Position numbers and translations under genes: made by a program. A stretch of DNA of 64,000 nt from Chondrilla cf. caribensis. Its lineage: Eukaryota > Porifera > Demospongiae > Chondrillida > Chondrillidae. The first letter of the stretch is position 1. Every line of letters starts with the position of its first letter. Below are positions 50,801-62,376 of this stretch, one piece after another. The stretch is taken from assembly GCA_964020155.1 (NCBI GenBank), contig OZ026559.1, positions 2,812,955 through 2,876,954 of the forward strand, read 5' to 3'. A model generated the notes under the pieces. It worked only from the letters and a program-made list of their open reading frames with translations, was not told the origin of the DNA and did not search any database.

Positions 50801-53502
50801 CAATGGCTTTCAAACCGCCATGATCCAGACTTAGTACAAACACCAACTGCTTGTTTCCCTTGATATCTTCCTTCAGAGTCCAGTAGTTGAAACCCTTCTT
50901 CACAGGAGTAAGTCAATCTACTACCAACATACCATGTACTGTTTTCATCAACATTCAAGAATTGGGTACCAAGAGTTTCCAATGGGGCTGGGCATAATAC
51001 TGAAATAGATGTGCATTTACAATATTTACATTTAATATAATATTAACAACAATGAACCTAGTCCAGTAATAAGTCCAGTTTACAGCATGATTGGATTAAA
51101 TATCCTTCCTCAAAATATTGATTTTCATAAAGAGTATAGAAATTCTTCGAGATGGTATCAATATTCTTATGCTATTAGGGGACTTTTCAGCATGATTTTA
51201 AATGATGTCTTCATGTGAATCCATCAATTGCAGGTACTGTAACTATAAAGGTTATAATAATCAGTAATATGATGAGAATTCCTGTATAAACATTATGACT
51301 AACAAAGCTGACTCAGAAAGTCTGCATGTGGCTGAAGAAGACATGTCTATTATTGTTATAATTATAAGTGTGGTCTTCTAGTACATATTCAAAAATAATG
51401 GAAATTAGAGGTAAATATATTGCTTTACTTTTTCATCTACTAATACTGAACACTATGATCATAGAATATAATTACTTCAATACTCACTATCGTCATCTTC
51501 TATGACAATGTTGGTATATCCTGGATCTCCAATATCATAGTCTTCACTGACCATTAGAACTACTTCAAAGCTTTCTGATTCCTCTTGGATGACATCATCA
51601 ATAACTTTAACTTTTGTACAAGCTTGCTCTTCTCCAACATCAAAAGTTACACTTAAAAATTGTCGAGGAAAGTCAGATCCAGCCTCTGCTGTTTCTGGAG
51701 ATATGGCCATTCTGACTGTCATTCTAGCTGGACATGGACATGAGGAAACAATGCAGACTTGAACATTCTTGTCACTTTCTTTCATTGTATAAGCTGGCTG
51801 ATGAAATGACATTCCAACTCCTGTAAAGTACATCAATGTACACATGTGATATATCTAGACTATAATGATTGATCATATAATATGAAATAATAATAAATTA
51901 TGATGAACATACTACATTATTAATTGTTGAAATAACTTCTGATCTTGGTTCATAATAAGTATTTTTCACAATTTCAAGGATACTTAGTCTAAGGATGTAA
52001 ATGCCAACTGTTCAAATATGTACTATAATGAAGTAGTGTATTATCTGTTTGTTTAAATGATTGATTAAATTCATCATGTGAAAGAGTGAACCCTGTCTGG
52101 TTCTCAATCACTGTATACGCTAAGTTTTTTTGCTTATTATTAAACCAGAGTTTAATATATACAAAAACTGGGTTAAAATTTATTTATGTTGACATATGAA
52201 TCCCTTATACTCATTAAAAGCTCATGGAACACACTTTATACCCATGCTTCATTTTCCCAGATGATATGACTATAAGACCATCTTTATTTTGAGAAGAATC
52301 CAAATATTACACTAATCATAGATTTTGAAACCTTTATGCCAGTATAAGTACTTGGAACTAACTGTCATCATCCTTTATCAAAACAGAGCACAACCATGGC
52401 TGTCTACGAAAGTAGGCTCTTGTACGTGTGGGATCAGCCAATTTCACATAGAATGTCTCAGTCAGTTCACACTCATCATCATCTGCTATAGAAATGGAGA
52501 CACAAGCTTGAGATTCTCCAGGTGAAAACACTACTTGGTAAGAGCTCTTGAAGTAACCACTGCCAAGCACTTCTGTTCCACCAACCAACGATAATGTTAT
52601 TGCAGTCTTTTCCTCAGTGGGCATGGAACGATAGACACATACGTTAACGGCTCCATCATCTTCATTAGCTTCAAAAGGACAGCCTGTGAGATGTACTGTG
52701 AGTGCTGTGATGAAAAGCATATTACATGAATAATACGTGAAATCTCATTCAAATCACTGAGATATAATCATAGTATAACAAAAACATAGCTCAAGAATAA
52801 CAGTTAAAATCACAACATTGCGTAGATTCCTAATGCATACGATGAAATTATTAATTCCAGTTTTAAGTTGGATTGAAATACTGAGAATATATTAAAATAA
52901 ATGGTCTTCATACATTTGCCCATCCAGGATTATTACCTTGGCATTTCCCTGTAACATTTTTTTTGTACCCGGGTAGACAGGTGCAAGTGTAATTTCCAAT
53001 GGAGTTAAAACATTTCTCAGTTTCACCATCACATCGATTACTGCCTTCACATTCATTGATATCTAAATCACAGATAGCACAAATAAGTATTATTGGATAA
53101 CTAATGTGAAGATTGGCATAAATTAAAAATGTGCAATTGAGTCACATACCTTGACAGTGGCTATCAAAGCTCCATGATCCAGACTCAGTACAAACACCCA
53201 CTGCGTGTTCCCCTTGATATCTTCCTTCAGAGTCCAGTAGTTGAAACCCTTCTTCACAGGAGTAAGTCAATCTACTACCAACATACCATGTGCTGTTGTC
53301 ATCAACAATCATGAATTGTGTCCCAAGAGTTTCCGATGGAGTTTGACATAGTGCTGTATACAAGTGCATATGATACATACATTGATTGCAGTCTGCATGT
53401 GTATATATCATTATGTGTGAAATATTATTACATAAATTAATCTATGTTGATATATTATATATTATGTGGTGTTGACTTTACTGAGTACATTGTCCTGGTG
53501 TG

Positions 53503-53595
<93 letters not shown>

Positions 53596-56500
53596 ATGCG
53601 TGCTGTGTGCACGCGTGCGTGCATTTGCGTGTGGGTGCATTTTTATATACGTAGGTTGAGGGTGACTACATAAAGTGATTGCCCAATGTAGATGTACAAA
53701 TGAAAGTGAGTGGACAAACTTAATATCAAATTTTTATCTTCTGAAAAATTGTGAGTAGAGAGTTCTTTCATTACACAGTATACCTACCAAATCACCCCAA
53801 TCTTGTAACCACATTGTAAAACAATAATTGCCAGTGGTAAGAGTACCTAGTTGAATGCAAATTCATTATCCTAAAATCACATAATATAATATTATACAAG
53901 TATTACGTGTGTTCAATCATTACTTTATCAAACTATGTCTTACTAAACCAAACTATGATTAAACTGTATACGTATTTGGAGGATACTTCCACTCACCTTC
54001 ACATGCCATGCCTCTTTGATAATATCCATCAAGACAAGAGCAATAGTAGCTACCAGGAGTATTGTGACAGTTGTGAGCACAGCCCCCATTGTTAGTAAGG
54101 CATTCATCAATATCTAGTGAGGAATATTAAAAGTTAATGTTATTGCATGAGTGTACGTATGACTGGAAGACTGGTACTTAATTTCAATCTAAACTTATCA
54201 TATAATAGAATTATGCTTAGGTGATTTGTGTATAATAGGTATATGAATGCAAATACCGTATACATGATCTGTTCTAAGCCCTTTATAATATCCTGACAAT
54301 GTGATATTCTATATATAGTAAGTGTCAATGCGCAATACATACTACATTAATGTCTTCTACTTCATCTATGAGCTCGTGTGAATTTCAAAATGTTTTCAAG
54401 TTGTAAATGCTGTAAGATAAAATGCATACAACTAGGAAGGATCACCTTTTTGACAGTATGCACCATTCCATCCACTAGAACAGCTGCAGGTATTTGGACG
54501 AGTACAACTTCCTCCGTTACGGCAAAGTGGTGAACATACAGCTGTATAGTAATCAAACAAAGTCCATTTGGAATGTTTTCAATTTACTATAACAAATTAA
54601 CACTTATGTTTCTACCATATTTATAATGACTCACTGGTAATAATAATATCACTATTACATCAAGTATGGTAGTGTAAAGCGTTGCATAATTTTGAATTAT
54701 TATCATAATCACTTTGTTTGAATAAGTAAATTCATCCAAAGCATTGATTGGAATTGAACTATTGCATTTGAAATGTTCATTTGTGAAAGTTAGCAACAGG
54801 CATGAGGCTTATTAACAAATAACAAAATCAACATTATAATATACTCAATGATGGGAAACTTCAAAATATACAAACTCCTGGGCCTGCTAATTGCAAATAT
54901 TGAATGTGCAATATATTGTGCAAATTTCAGGGATGGAAGTATGAGTAAATTTATGAATAATGTATGATCATTTGCTGATTGCATGTCAGTATTACTCCAA
55001 TTGCAAAATGCATGTCTTTTATTGTGATTTTGTTGCCAAGCAAGATGTGTACTAATAGTGTAATATGTAATGTGATATGCTGTGTCAATCAATTTCATAT
55101 CTCCTGCAAGAATTGTATGTATGAAATTCGAACTATACTACTCACGTGTTTGACAGTGGAAACCACTCCATCCTCTAGGGCAGCTGCAGGTATTTGGATG
55201 AATACATGTTCCTCCATTACGGCAAGGTGGTGAACATACAGCTGTAAATATAAAATGTGATAATTATGCTAAATAGACTGGTTCAATCAGTTACACTGAG
55301 AGTGCATGACAATGCATTATGCAAGTAGGCGTTTCATTAGTATTATATCATGATTGCATTTATAGGTCAAGCTAAGATATATATCCAGGTAAACTACATT
55401 CGATGTATATGGTATATATAAATTACCCACTCTTTATGGTGCATTTGATTTGCACACAAAAAGTCACGTCACCCCCCTTTTTTCTATTTATGGCCATCTC
55501 ACACTGCAGAATATCAGTTCTTGTATACAACTGATGAAGGCCTTCGTGGCTGAAACGTCTTGTAATCATCATTTGTACGAATTCATTGATTTATCTGCCA
55601 TGTATATCTTGCTCAAGATTATTCCGCTTATATGTATAATATATCGAAGAATGTAGCAATGAGCCTCGACGGCATTATATAGTGCTATTCCATATACGTA
55701 TTAATTGAAATATATGCAAAAAGAACTGACATTGGCAAAACTTTTACATACTCTGGCAAAAGTTGATGTCTGTGCATCATGCAATTATTATTATACCATG
55801 ACAATGTGATATTTTATACGTATATTATATGCAAGTGTCAAGTATCAATGTGCAATACATACTACATTAATGTCTTCTACTTCATCTATGAACTTGTGTG
55901 AATTTCAAAATGTTTTCAAATTGTAAATGCTGTAAGATAAAATGCATACAACTAGGAAGGATCAGCTCACCTGTTTGACAGTATGCACCACTCCATCCAC
56001 TAGAACAGCTGCAGGTATTTGGACGAGTACAACTTCCTCCGTTACGGCAAAGTGGTGAACATACAGCTGTATAGTAATCAAATAAAGTCCATTTGGAATG
56101 TTTCTAATTTACGATAACAAATTAACACTTATGTTTCTAACATAATATTTATAATGACTCACTGGTAATAATAACATCACTATTACATCAAGTATGGCAG
56201 TGTAAAACGTTGTATAATTTTTATTATTATCATAATCACTTTGTTTGAATAAGTAAATTCATCTAAAGCATTGATTGGAATTGAACATATTATTATATTA
56301 CATTTCATCTAAAGCATTGATTGGAATTGAACATATTCTATTGCATTTTAAATGTTCATTTGTGAACGTTAGCAACAGGCATGAGGCTTATTAACAAATA
56401 ACAAAATCAACATTATAATATACTCAATGATGGGAAACTTCAAAATATACAAACTCCTGGGCCTGCTAATTGCAAATATTGAATGTGCAATATATTGAGC

Positions 56501-59500
56501 AAATTTCAGGGATGGCAGTATGAGTAAATTTATGAATAATGTATGATCGTTTGCTGATTGCATGTCAGTATTACTTCAATTGTAAAATGCATGTCTTTTA
56601 TTGTGATTTTGTTGCCTAAACAAATTCATTGCAATCACTTCTCCGCGGTCCTGACGTAGGTGATAACTATCCAAAATTTCAATCACTAGACACCCTAAAT
56701 CTCCAAAGTATGGGGGTATGTTATGACTACCCTGTTTAGGAATTGTTTATAGCAGTGAGGTAAGATAGCATCTAATGTATGTCTAGCAAGATGTGTACTA
56801 ATAGTGTAATATGTAATGTGATATGCTGTGTCAATCAATTTCATCTCCTGCAAGAATTGTATGTATGAAATTCGAACTATACTACTCACGTGTTTGACAG
56901 TGGAAACCACTCCATCCTCTAGGGCAGCTACAGGTATTTGGATGAATACATGTTCCTCCATTACGGCAAGGTGGTGAACATACAGCTGTAAATATAAAAT
57001 GTGACAATTATGCTAAATTGACTGGTTAAATCAGTTACACTGAGAGTGCATGAAGATGCATTATGCAAGTAGGCGTTTCATTAGTATTATATCACGATTG
57101 CATTCATAGGTACCGGTCAAGCTAAGATATATATCCAGGTAAACTACATTCGATGTATATGGTATATATAAATTACCCACTCTTTATGGTGCATTTGATT
57201 TGCACACACAAAGTCACGTCACCCCCCTTTTTTCTATTTATGGCCATCTCACACTGCAGAATATCAGTTCTTGTATACAACTGATGAAGGCCTTCGTGGC
57301 TGAAACATCTTGTAACCATCATTTGTATGAATTCATTGATTTATCTGCTATGTATATCTTGCTCAAGATTATTCCGCTTATATGTATAATATATCGAAGA
57401 ATGTAGCAATGAGCCTCTACGGCATTATATAGTGCTATTCCATATTATATTAATTGAAATATGTGCAACAAAGAACTGACATTGGCAAAACTTTCACATA
57501 CTCTGGCAAAATATGATGTCTATGCATCATGCAATTATTATTATACCATGACAATGTGATATTTTATACGTATATTATATGCAAGTGTCAAGTATCAATG
57601 TGCAATACATACTACATTAATGTCTTCTACTTCATCTATGAACTTGTGTGAATTTCAAAATGTTTTCAAATTGTAAATGCTGTAAGATAAAATGCATACA
57701 ACTAGGAAGGATCAGCTCACCTGTTTGACAGTATGCACCATTCCATCCACTAGAACAGCTGCAGGTATTTGGACGAGTACAATTGCCTCCGTTACGGCAA
57801 AGTGGTGAACATACAGCTGTATAGTAATCAAATAAAGTCCATTTGGAATGTTTTCAATTTACGATAACAAATTAACACTTATGTTTCTACCATATTTATA
57901 ATGACTCACTGGTTATAATAACATCACTATTACATCAAGTATGGTAGTGTAAAGCGTTGCATAAATTTTAATTATTATCATAATCACTTTGTTTGAATAA
58001 GTAAATTCATCCAGAGCATTGATTGGAATTGAACATAATTTGTATTTTAAATGTTCATTTGTGAAAGTCAGCATTTACTACATGCAACACAAAAGTCATG
58101 TCACCTCCCTTTTTTCTATTTATGGCCATCTCACACTGCAGAATATCAGTTCTTGTATAAAACTGATGAAGGCCTTCGTGGCTGAAATGTCTTGTAATCA
58201 TCATTTGTACAAATTCATTGATTTATCTGCTAATCTTGCTCAAGATTATTCCGCTTATATGTATAATATATCGAAGAATGTAGCAATGAGCCTCTATGGC
58301 ATTATATAGTGCTATTCCATATATTAATTGAAATATATGCAAAAAGAACTGACATTGGCAAAACTTTCACATACTCTGGCAAAATTTGATGTCTATGCAT
58401 CATGCAATTATTATTATACCATGGAATCCAGTTTTCCAAAACAATGTTCGACTACATAACCACTGAAACCAAAGAGAGAATGGACAATCTTGTATTTGGT
58501 AAATGTTATTGATATTAACATGAAATTTCAATTTTATTAATTAACACCGGTAACTTCTTACAGCCGTTGGGAAATTATGGCAACTGATGAAACTAAGTTA
58601 ACATCTCCTTCCAACCCAAGTCATAACCTAATTCTTGCAACCATTACTCCTAATATTTTGTATGTGTCTGCCACATAGTTGTGTCACACCTTGCTACTAG
58701 CACACCTCATTATTTGGCCATGGGTTAATTTCATGTACAACGTGCATGACCTGGAAGGAGTCATAATTATAGTTGAGGAATAAAATTATATTTTCGCACC
58801 TAATATCTTAATTTTACTGATTTTCTTGCCCTTTCCAATTAGCTCCATTGTTGTAAGGGGTCCTCCCTAATTTAACCTTTTTGGGGAAATTATTTTGATG
58901 CTATATACCAGGCACTGGTGCATTAGTGTTAAGTATGAATGAAAGGAAATAAAGAATTACATTTCAATACATATGTTCCAGTGCTCATTTGATTGCACCA
59001 CTGGGATGGTGTTTAGGGAGGTAGCTAGATTTCTGAGGGACAGAAACACATGATTACGTTGAGCCTGTGACACAGAATAGGCTTAGCCTGCAATCTCTGC
59101 AGAGGGTGGTGCAAGTGACCCACATGGCTACAGTAGTACCACTGGTGATAAACAGTGCGCATGGTATCTGGCAATCATTGTTATAGGAGTTAGCACCCAT
59201 TGCTCTGCTGTATTATACACCTGAGTGTCAACACTGAATGTAATGCACAAGCACTTAATATTGCTGCCCAAGTGCATGGTGGTTGGTTGAAAATCCCCTA
59301 CACCTTATAATTGGACCCCTTCAACTGTGCCTATCCAAACCAGTCACACTAACTTAATTTTAAGATATGAATGACATTAAACCTTCACATTAGCCAATGT
59401 ATACTGACAAACCAAAGAGGGGATGTTGAAGTAATGCTTACCATAACATAGCTGCCCACTTTGTCTGTATTTTGCACAGCAGGTCAGTTTCTTTCTATAG

Positions 59501-59740
59501 TATATACGGCTAGCTGCATGGTATATACTAGTTCGCCAATAGCTGTGGAATAATGCAATTGTTTTATCATAAATATAAGTATTGTTATGCACAGCAGGAG
59601 CAGTAGGTGCAAGGTGTATTACTTACTTTGTATAACATCTTTTCCACAACCATCCTCCAGTACATGTATAACGCGAATTGCGTTCAGAATAGCTGAATTC
59701 TCTTTGATACCCAATGTAACTCTCAGTTGTGTAACACACT
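40603..59740 (-). CDS. giant secreted modular protein: EMI, EGF, CCP, Calx-beta, GCC and FCGBP-N domains (5' incomplete)
   Basis: 25 exons in frame: 59627-59740, 59442-59542, 57721-57816, 56890-56985, 55971-56066, 55146-55241, 54446-54541, 53997-54113, 53150-53353, 52937-53062, 52363-52704, 51488-51820, 50796-50999, 50471-50596, 49266-49607, 48340-48678, 47304-47507, 45879-46001, 45591-45788, 44895-45323, 44112-44273, 43508-43672, 43016-43144, 42828-42947, 40603-41864. Nearly every intron is phase 1. About 1,872 residues are visible; the exon with start and signal peptide was not found. No transmembrane helix is seen at the C-terminus, so a secreted or matrix protein is likely. Domain modules are listed separately. 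The architecture is not one I recognise. The N-terminal EMI-MEGF-type EGF part recalls MEGF10/PEAR proteins; the C-terminus is the N-terminal domain of IgGFc-binding protein. A role in adhesion, matrix or recognition is inference. Confidence 0.85.
42828..43144 (-). other. two EGF-like exons
   Basis: Exon 43016-43144 is a MEGF/laminin-type EGF ([11 protein letters not shown], then [10 protein letters not shown]). Exon 42828-42947 is EGF-like with [15 protein letters not shown] and [12 protein letters not shown], the type seen in thrombospondin/nidogen-like proteins. Confidence 0.75.
43508..44273 (-). other. two GCC2/GCC3 (ephrin-receptor-like) cysteine modules
   Basis: Exons 44112-44273 ([18 protein letters not shown]) and 43508-43672 ([26 protein letters not shown]). 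Both show the C-x-PG-x-[FY] start and C-x-x-C spacing of GCC2/GCC3 repeats found after CCP domains in SCUBE-like and sushi proteins. Confidence 0.75.
44895..45323 (-). other. unassigned 143-residue extracellular module
   Basis: One exon in frame with its neighbours. It has six Cys and several N-glycosylation sites (NSS, NET, NAT, NIT, NES), a dibasic-rich segment (GRKRSTGH) that could be a proprotein cleavage site, and mixed beta-strand-like stretches. I do not recognise the family. A cysteine motif ([14 protein letters not shown]) leads into the GCC2/GCC3 modules. Confidence 0.5.
45591..47507 (-). other. third CCP-EGF pair plus an additional CCP
   Basis: CCP 47304-47507 ([25 protein letters not shown]), cbEGF-like 45879-46001 ([12 protein letters not shown], then SYKCFC) and CCP 45591-45788 (CGHILVPSS, then GQWIYE). 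Here Calx-beta exons do not follow, so the repeat unit is incomplete. Confidence 0.75.
47755..48030. repeat. dispersed repeat copy B with 14-base perfect hairpin at its edge
   Basis: 47755-47768 (CAAGTAATTCGAGT) is the exact reverse complement of 47799-47812, with a GC-rich 30-base loop. From 47799 the sequence is homologous to 1374-1660. It lies in the intron between Calx-beta 4 and CCP 3. Confidence 0.65.
48340..53353 (-). other. repeated [CCP-EGF-Calx-beta-Calx-beta] unit, two copies
   Basis: Unit 1: CCP 53150-53353, EGF 52937-53062, Calx-beta 52363-52704 and 51488-51820. Unit 2: CCP 50796-50999, EGF 50471-50596, Calx-beta 49266-49607 and 48340-48678. CCPs share [18 protein letters not shown]. 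EGFs share DINEC and NSIGNYTC. The first Calx-beta of each unit has QVVFSPG-x-SQACVSI and DDDECE; the second has [11 protein letters not shown] and ESFEVVLMV. Calx-beta domains usually bind calcium through acidic loops. Corresponding exons have equal or near-equal length, so the four-exon block was duplicated as a whole. Confidence 0.85.
53496..53600. repeat. (GT)n microsatellite
   Basis: GT run with GC interruptions in the intron between the calcium-binding EGF exon and CCP 1. Confidence 0.95.
53997..54113 (-). other. calcium-binding EGF exon
   Basis: [16 protein letters not shown], then [11 protein letters not shown]: the D-I-D-E-C start and Y/F ring position of cbEGF. Confidence 0.85.
55516..55583 (+). 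ncRNA. type I hammerhead ribozyme (Penelope-like element type), intact copy
   Basis: All conserved parts are in order. Stem I 5' strand TACAA (55526-55530); core CTGATGA (55531-55537); stem II GGCC/GGCT (55539-55542, 55548-55551) closed by loop TTCGT; core GAA (55552-55554); minimal stem III ACGT (55555-55558); cleavage-site C at 55559; stem I 3' strand TTGTA (55560-55564), fully complementary to TACAA. After an internal loop, stem I resumes as AGTTC (55516-55520) with GAATT (55579-55583). A one- or two-base stem III, with self-complementary ACGT, is characteristic of the minimal hammerheads in Penelope-like retroelements, which are thought to act as dimers. It lies antisense in an intron of the giant modular gene. 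Cleavage is not shown. Confidence 0.85.
57266..57333 (+). ncRNA. hammerhead ribozyme, duplicated copy with stem III change
   Basis: Same layout as the copy at 55516 (core CTGATGA at 57281-57287, stem I TACAA/TTGTA intact). One substitution turns ACGTC into ACATC, which breaks the stem III G; another alters the stem I internal loop. It arose by the tandem duplication of the block. Confidence 0.75.
58148..58215 (+). ncRNA. hammerhead ribozyme, degraded copy
   Basis: Core CTGATGA at 58163-58169 and stem II are kept, but stem I has TAAAA instead of TACAA (one lost pair) and stem III reads ATGTC. It is probably weak or inactive. Confidence 0.65.
59442..59740 (-). other. EMI domain (two exons)
   Basis: Exons 59627-59740 and 59442-59542 join in phase. 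They encode [28 protein letters not shown], then [12 protein letters not shown] and SGQLCYG, matching the Cys spacing and the CC-x-x-Y-x-x-SG-x-x-C ending of EMI domains of MEGF10-type proteins. The exon enters with two bases owed by an upstream exon. Confidence 0.65.
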
Positions 59741-60372
59741 CTGCACAGATAAAACACACAAAAATCTCTGGTTTAGGGAGTTTAAAATATGTGTGCATTC
59801 ATTTGCAGTAGAATAGTGTAATTGATTATAAGATAAAAGTAATACATGATTGTCTTTCTGTATGGCATGCTGGAGTACAAAACAGCTACTATAAATTACA
59901 TTACATCTGTCCCGCCTCATTACTATTCAATTTCATAGTTGAGTTAAGGTTAAAGTTACTGCATGCATGCAAAGTCCTACTGAAACAGGAAAAATTGAAT
60001 TATGAATTTGCATCAGGTTTGAATAAATAAATGAACTATCAAGTGACAAGACATAGTGAGTCTTGTAGGTACTTTTTAATCATCTTTTACCTCTTGTCTT
60101 GTATACGTATGGTAATGGATTGAAAATAAATAGTATGTCAATGCTGGAGAAATATGACTTTCACGGTTTAGAAAATCAATCCTTGGATTGCATATATATG
60201 GCTGTACATAGTACTAAGTCCTATTAATCCTCAAGGACATACATAATACAGAGCTGTCCAGTCCATTTCTGTTCCATAACATTTAGTGAAATGTTGTCAC
60301 ATAATATATTCGAGGCTCTGCGTGGTGAAAGTGGCTGGAAGAACGGTTAACAATCTACTTGCACTATATCAG
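59741..60372. other. upstream flank of the EMI exon; first exon not found
   Basis: A start codon with signal peptide for the giant gene is expected upstream of 59740, but none was recognised. The stretch is AT-rich. Confidence 0.4.
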
Positions 60373-60461
60373 CGAAAAATTATACAGTCATTCACCGACG
60401 AGATTCACTTGAAGAAAGAGAGCCTCCACCTGATGCTGTTCGGAAAATACTATCTGATCAG
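60373..60461 (+). other. orphan exon-like open frame
   Basis: Between an AG acceptor (TATATCAG) and a good donor (CAG|GTAAGA), one frame is open and looks coding: NYTVIHRRDSLEEREPPPDA, then VRKILSDQ. No partner exons were found, and a transposon starts 15 bases after the donor. It may be an exon of an unrecognised plus-strand gene or a chance frame. Confidence 0.3.
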
Positions 60462-60475
60462 GTAAGAAAAGATTA

Positions 60476-61511
60476 TGGTAGCCCATAAGGACACTTGGGT
60501 GATTCCGCTGCAGCCGAATCACCCAATTCGATCGCTTCAGTCCATGAAAATTGTCGAATCGCCCGGTTCGATTGCTTCAGTTGATTTGCTAACATCTTTG
60601 GGTGAATTGGCAATGCCATATTCTGGTCACCTGCGTATCACGTGACTGTATCTACTGGAAAGGCCACCAGATACTCTACCTTAGCTCGGAGACCTGCTAT
60701 TCCACCCAAGCTCATACACTGGTCCAACAAAAGCCTTAGGCGTCTTCTAGCAGCTGTTCCTAAATTGTGGTCTTTGATGTTAAATTTGATATGCTATAAC
60801 TAAACTAATTATTATAGTAATTAAGGCCTCATCTATAAATAGCCTGGATCAGCCGAATGGCAGACAGGGTAGATACAGGTAGTATTTAAAATGTTTGTCT
60901 AATTGAATATGCTGCCCAAAAAACAACTGTTAAGGTAAGTACACTATGTCAGAGTAGCTTTCTCAACTATCCATTCCAATTGAGCACATACTTTCGGTCC
61001 AGCAGTAGGAGTCATCGACACTGAATGAACGTAATATAGTTATAAATAGAGTTATAGAAGTTCATACTGACTGACATTAAAATTAATGGATGCATAGAAG
61101 AAATTGATAAGCCAGGATGTTGACACACCGTGCAGGTCACACTTTAAATATTCACTACACTATCTTCTACCACATATGTATCGAATTAATTACACAAACA
61201 TGGCATCAGCACTACAATGTCAAACACGCGGACTTGTAGCTAAATAAACACCCAGGCCTTTAAGGTCATCGATTGAGGGGAAAATGAAATGTACAAAATT
61301 AATATGCGGTCTTTAATTTGTGGGTATGAATATGGTTGTATGGTATCATTTCCGATTCTTCCGAAGATATTATCGAATTGAACGAAAGCAATCGAATCGG
61401 GCGATACGGCATTGGCAATTCTTCCGAAGATATCATCGAATCGACCGAAGCGATCCAATCGGGCAATTCGGCAATTTCAATCGCGGTGGAAAGTGTCCTT
61501 GTGGGCCACCA
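60476..61511. mobile_element. 1-kb inverted-repeat DNA element with subterminal tandem repeats
   Basis: Left end TGGTAGCCCATAAGGACACT and right end (on the other strand TGGTGGCCCACAAGGACACT) match, with TA on both flanks (60474-60475, 61512-61513). Inside each end, motifs such as AATCGGGCGAT and CCGAAGATATCATCGAAT repeat at about 70-base spacing and in opposite orientation at the two ends. No transposase is encoded. Confidence 0.65.
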
Positions 61512-62037
61512 TAAAAATAAAGACCTGTTCACTAATCAGTACAAAGCGCCAGTTTGACCATAGTAGGTCGGTCAGTAAAAGACAATAACTTTTCCTCAAA
61601 TGATATTCGCCTTTACTGTACGAACATTCCGTAAATTCGTCATGAATTGCCTATTCGTCTTGATTTCAGTAATCTGTAACATTTGGAGAATGAAATAAAA
61701 AAATTCCAATCCAGTTGAAGATAAAATCCGATTCAGTAGAATGCAAATAATATCACATCGAGCATGCTTCGAGGCAGGACGAGGAAACAATTCTTAAAGG
61801 TATCCAGAGGACTTTTGGTTCCTACAAAGATGTGTTAATAGTTGAATAGACATACCTATGAACACAGTATCGGTATATATGTACTAGCTTTCTGTAGTAC
61901 CCATTGTTAGCATGCTCTCTAGTTAAAGCTCTTATTGGATCCTCATTGAAAGTGTTTCCTTATACTATGCATACCCTGGACTTCCTGGAGTGAGAGATTG
62001 TCCTTTATCAGCAATCAAAAGAGGCATGATAGCCATA
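61512..62037. other. unannotated stretch
   Basis: No exon or repeat recognised. Confidence 0.4.
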
Positions 62038-62376
62038 GTAATCCATTTCCAGTCCATGCTATACACCAAACACCAACCTGCTCTCTTGTCCAACTACTAT
62101 ATTAACCTATTATACCACACTATGTACGACAACTTGTCTTTTGTGGTTATTTGATGGTATATATTCATAATATAGGCCTATACATCGAATACGTCACTTC
62201 AATTACTATGGTAATTGAAGCTTTGTAATAGTAACCAAAATTAATTAGTAGGAAGCCATTGAAGTGCTAGTAGGACTGTATAAGCATGTTTATTGCCTGG
62301 TGATATCATACATTAGAGAAGCAGACCAGTCAATATGTCTGGTAATTCTTTGTGGTCATGGCAGTATCCTGTAAGC
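62038..62376. repeat. direct duplication, copy 1
   Basis: About 340 bases with roughly 85% identity to 63649-64000, beginning GTAATCCATTTCCAG and ending in an identical 36-base putative first exon. Confidence 0.85.
62335..62370 (+). other. putative first coding exon, copy 1
   Basis: ATG followed by MSGNSLWSWQYP and a donor CCT|GTAAGC. All 36 bases are identical in the second copy although the flanking duplication has diverged, which favours coding constraint. No downstream exon was identified. Confidence 0.35.

Larger units (their letters stand above)
54446..57816 (-). other. tandem array of five MEGF-type EGF exons (A-B-A-B-A)
   Basis: Five 96-base exons, each one EGF repeat of the CRNGG-x-C ... 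PNTCSC-x-x-GW-x-G-x-x-C kind. Type A ([17 protein letters not shown]): 57721-57816, 55971-56066, 54446-54541. Type B ([17 protein letters not shown]): 56890-56985, 55146-55241. Intron sequence is duplicated with the exons; A and B spacing repeats at about 1,745 bases. The last A exon uses a GTGATC donor instead of the GTGAGC of its sisters. Confidence 0.85.
54440..58330. repeat. tandem segmental duplication carrying EGF exons and ribozymes
   Basis: Block I is about 54440-55960, block II about 55965-57715, and block III (partial) about 57716-58330. Blocks I and II share introns almost base for base, for instance the stretches starting GCAACAGGCATGAGG at 54794 and 56371. Block II has an extra insert of about 170 bases at 56616-56785. 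Block III lacks the B exon but keeps the ribozyme segment. Confidence 0.85.

Noticed and set aside
55450..57406. Repeated 68-residue frame (starting [16 protein letters not shown] or nearly so) present three times
   Set aside because: It lies over the hammerhead/Penelope-like segment and is conserved because the DNA was duplicated; it matches no protein and lacks splice context.
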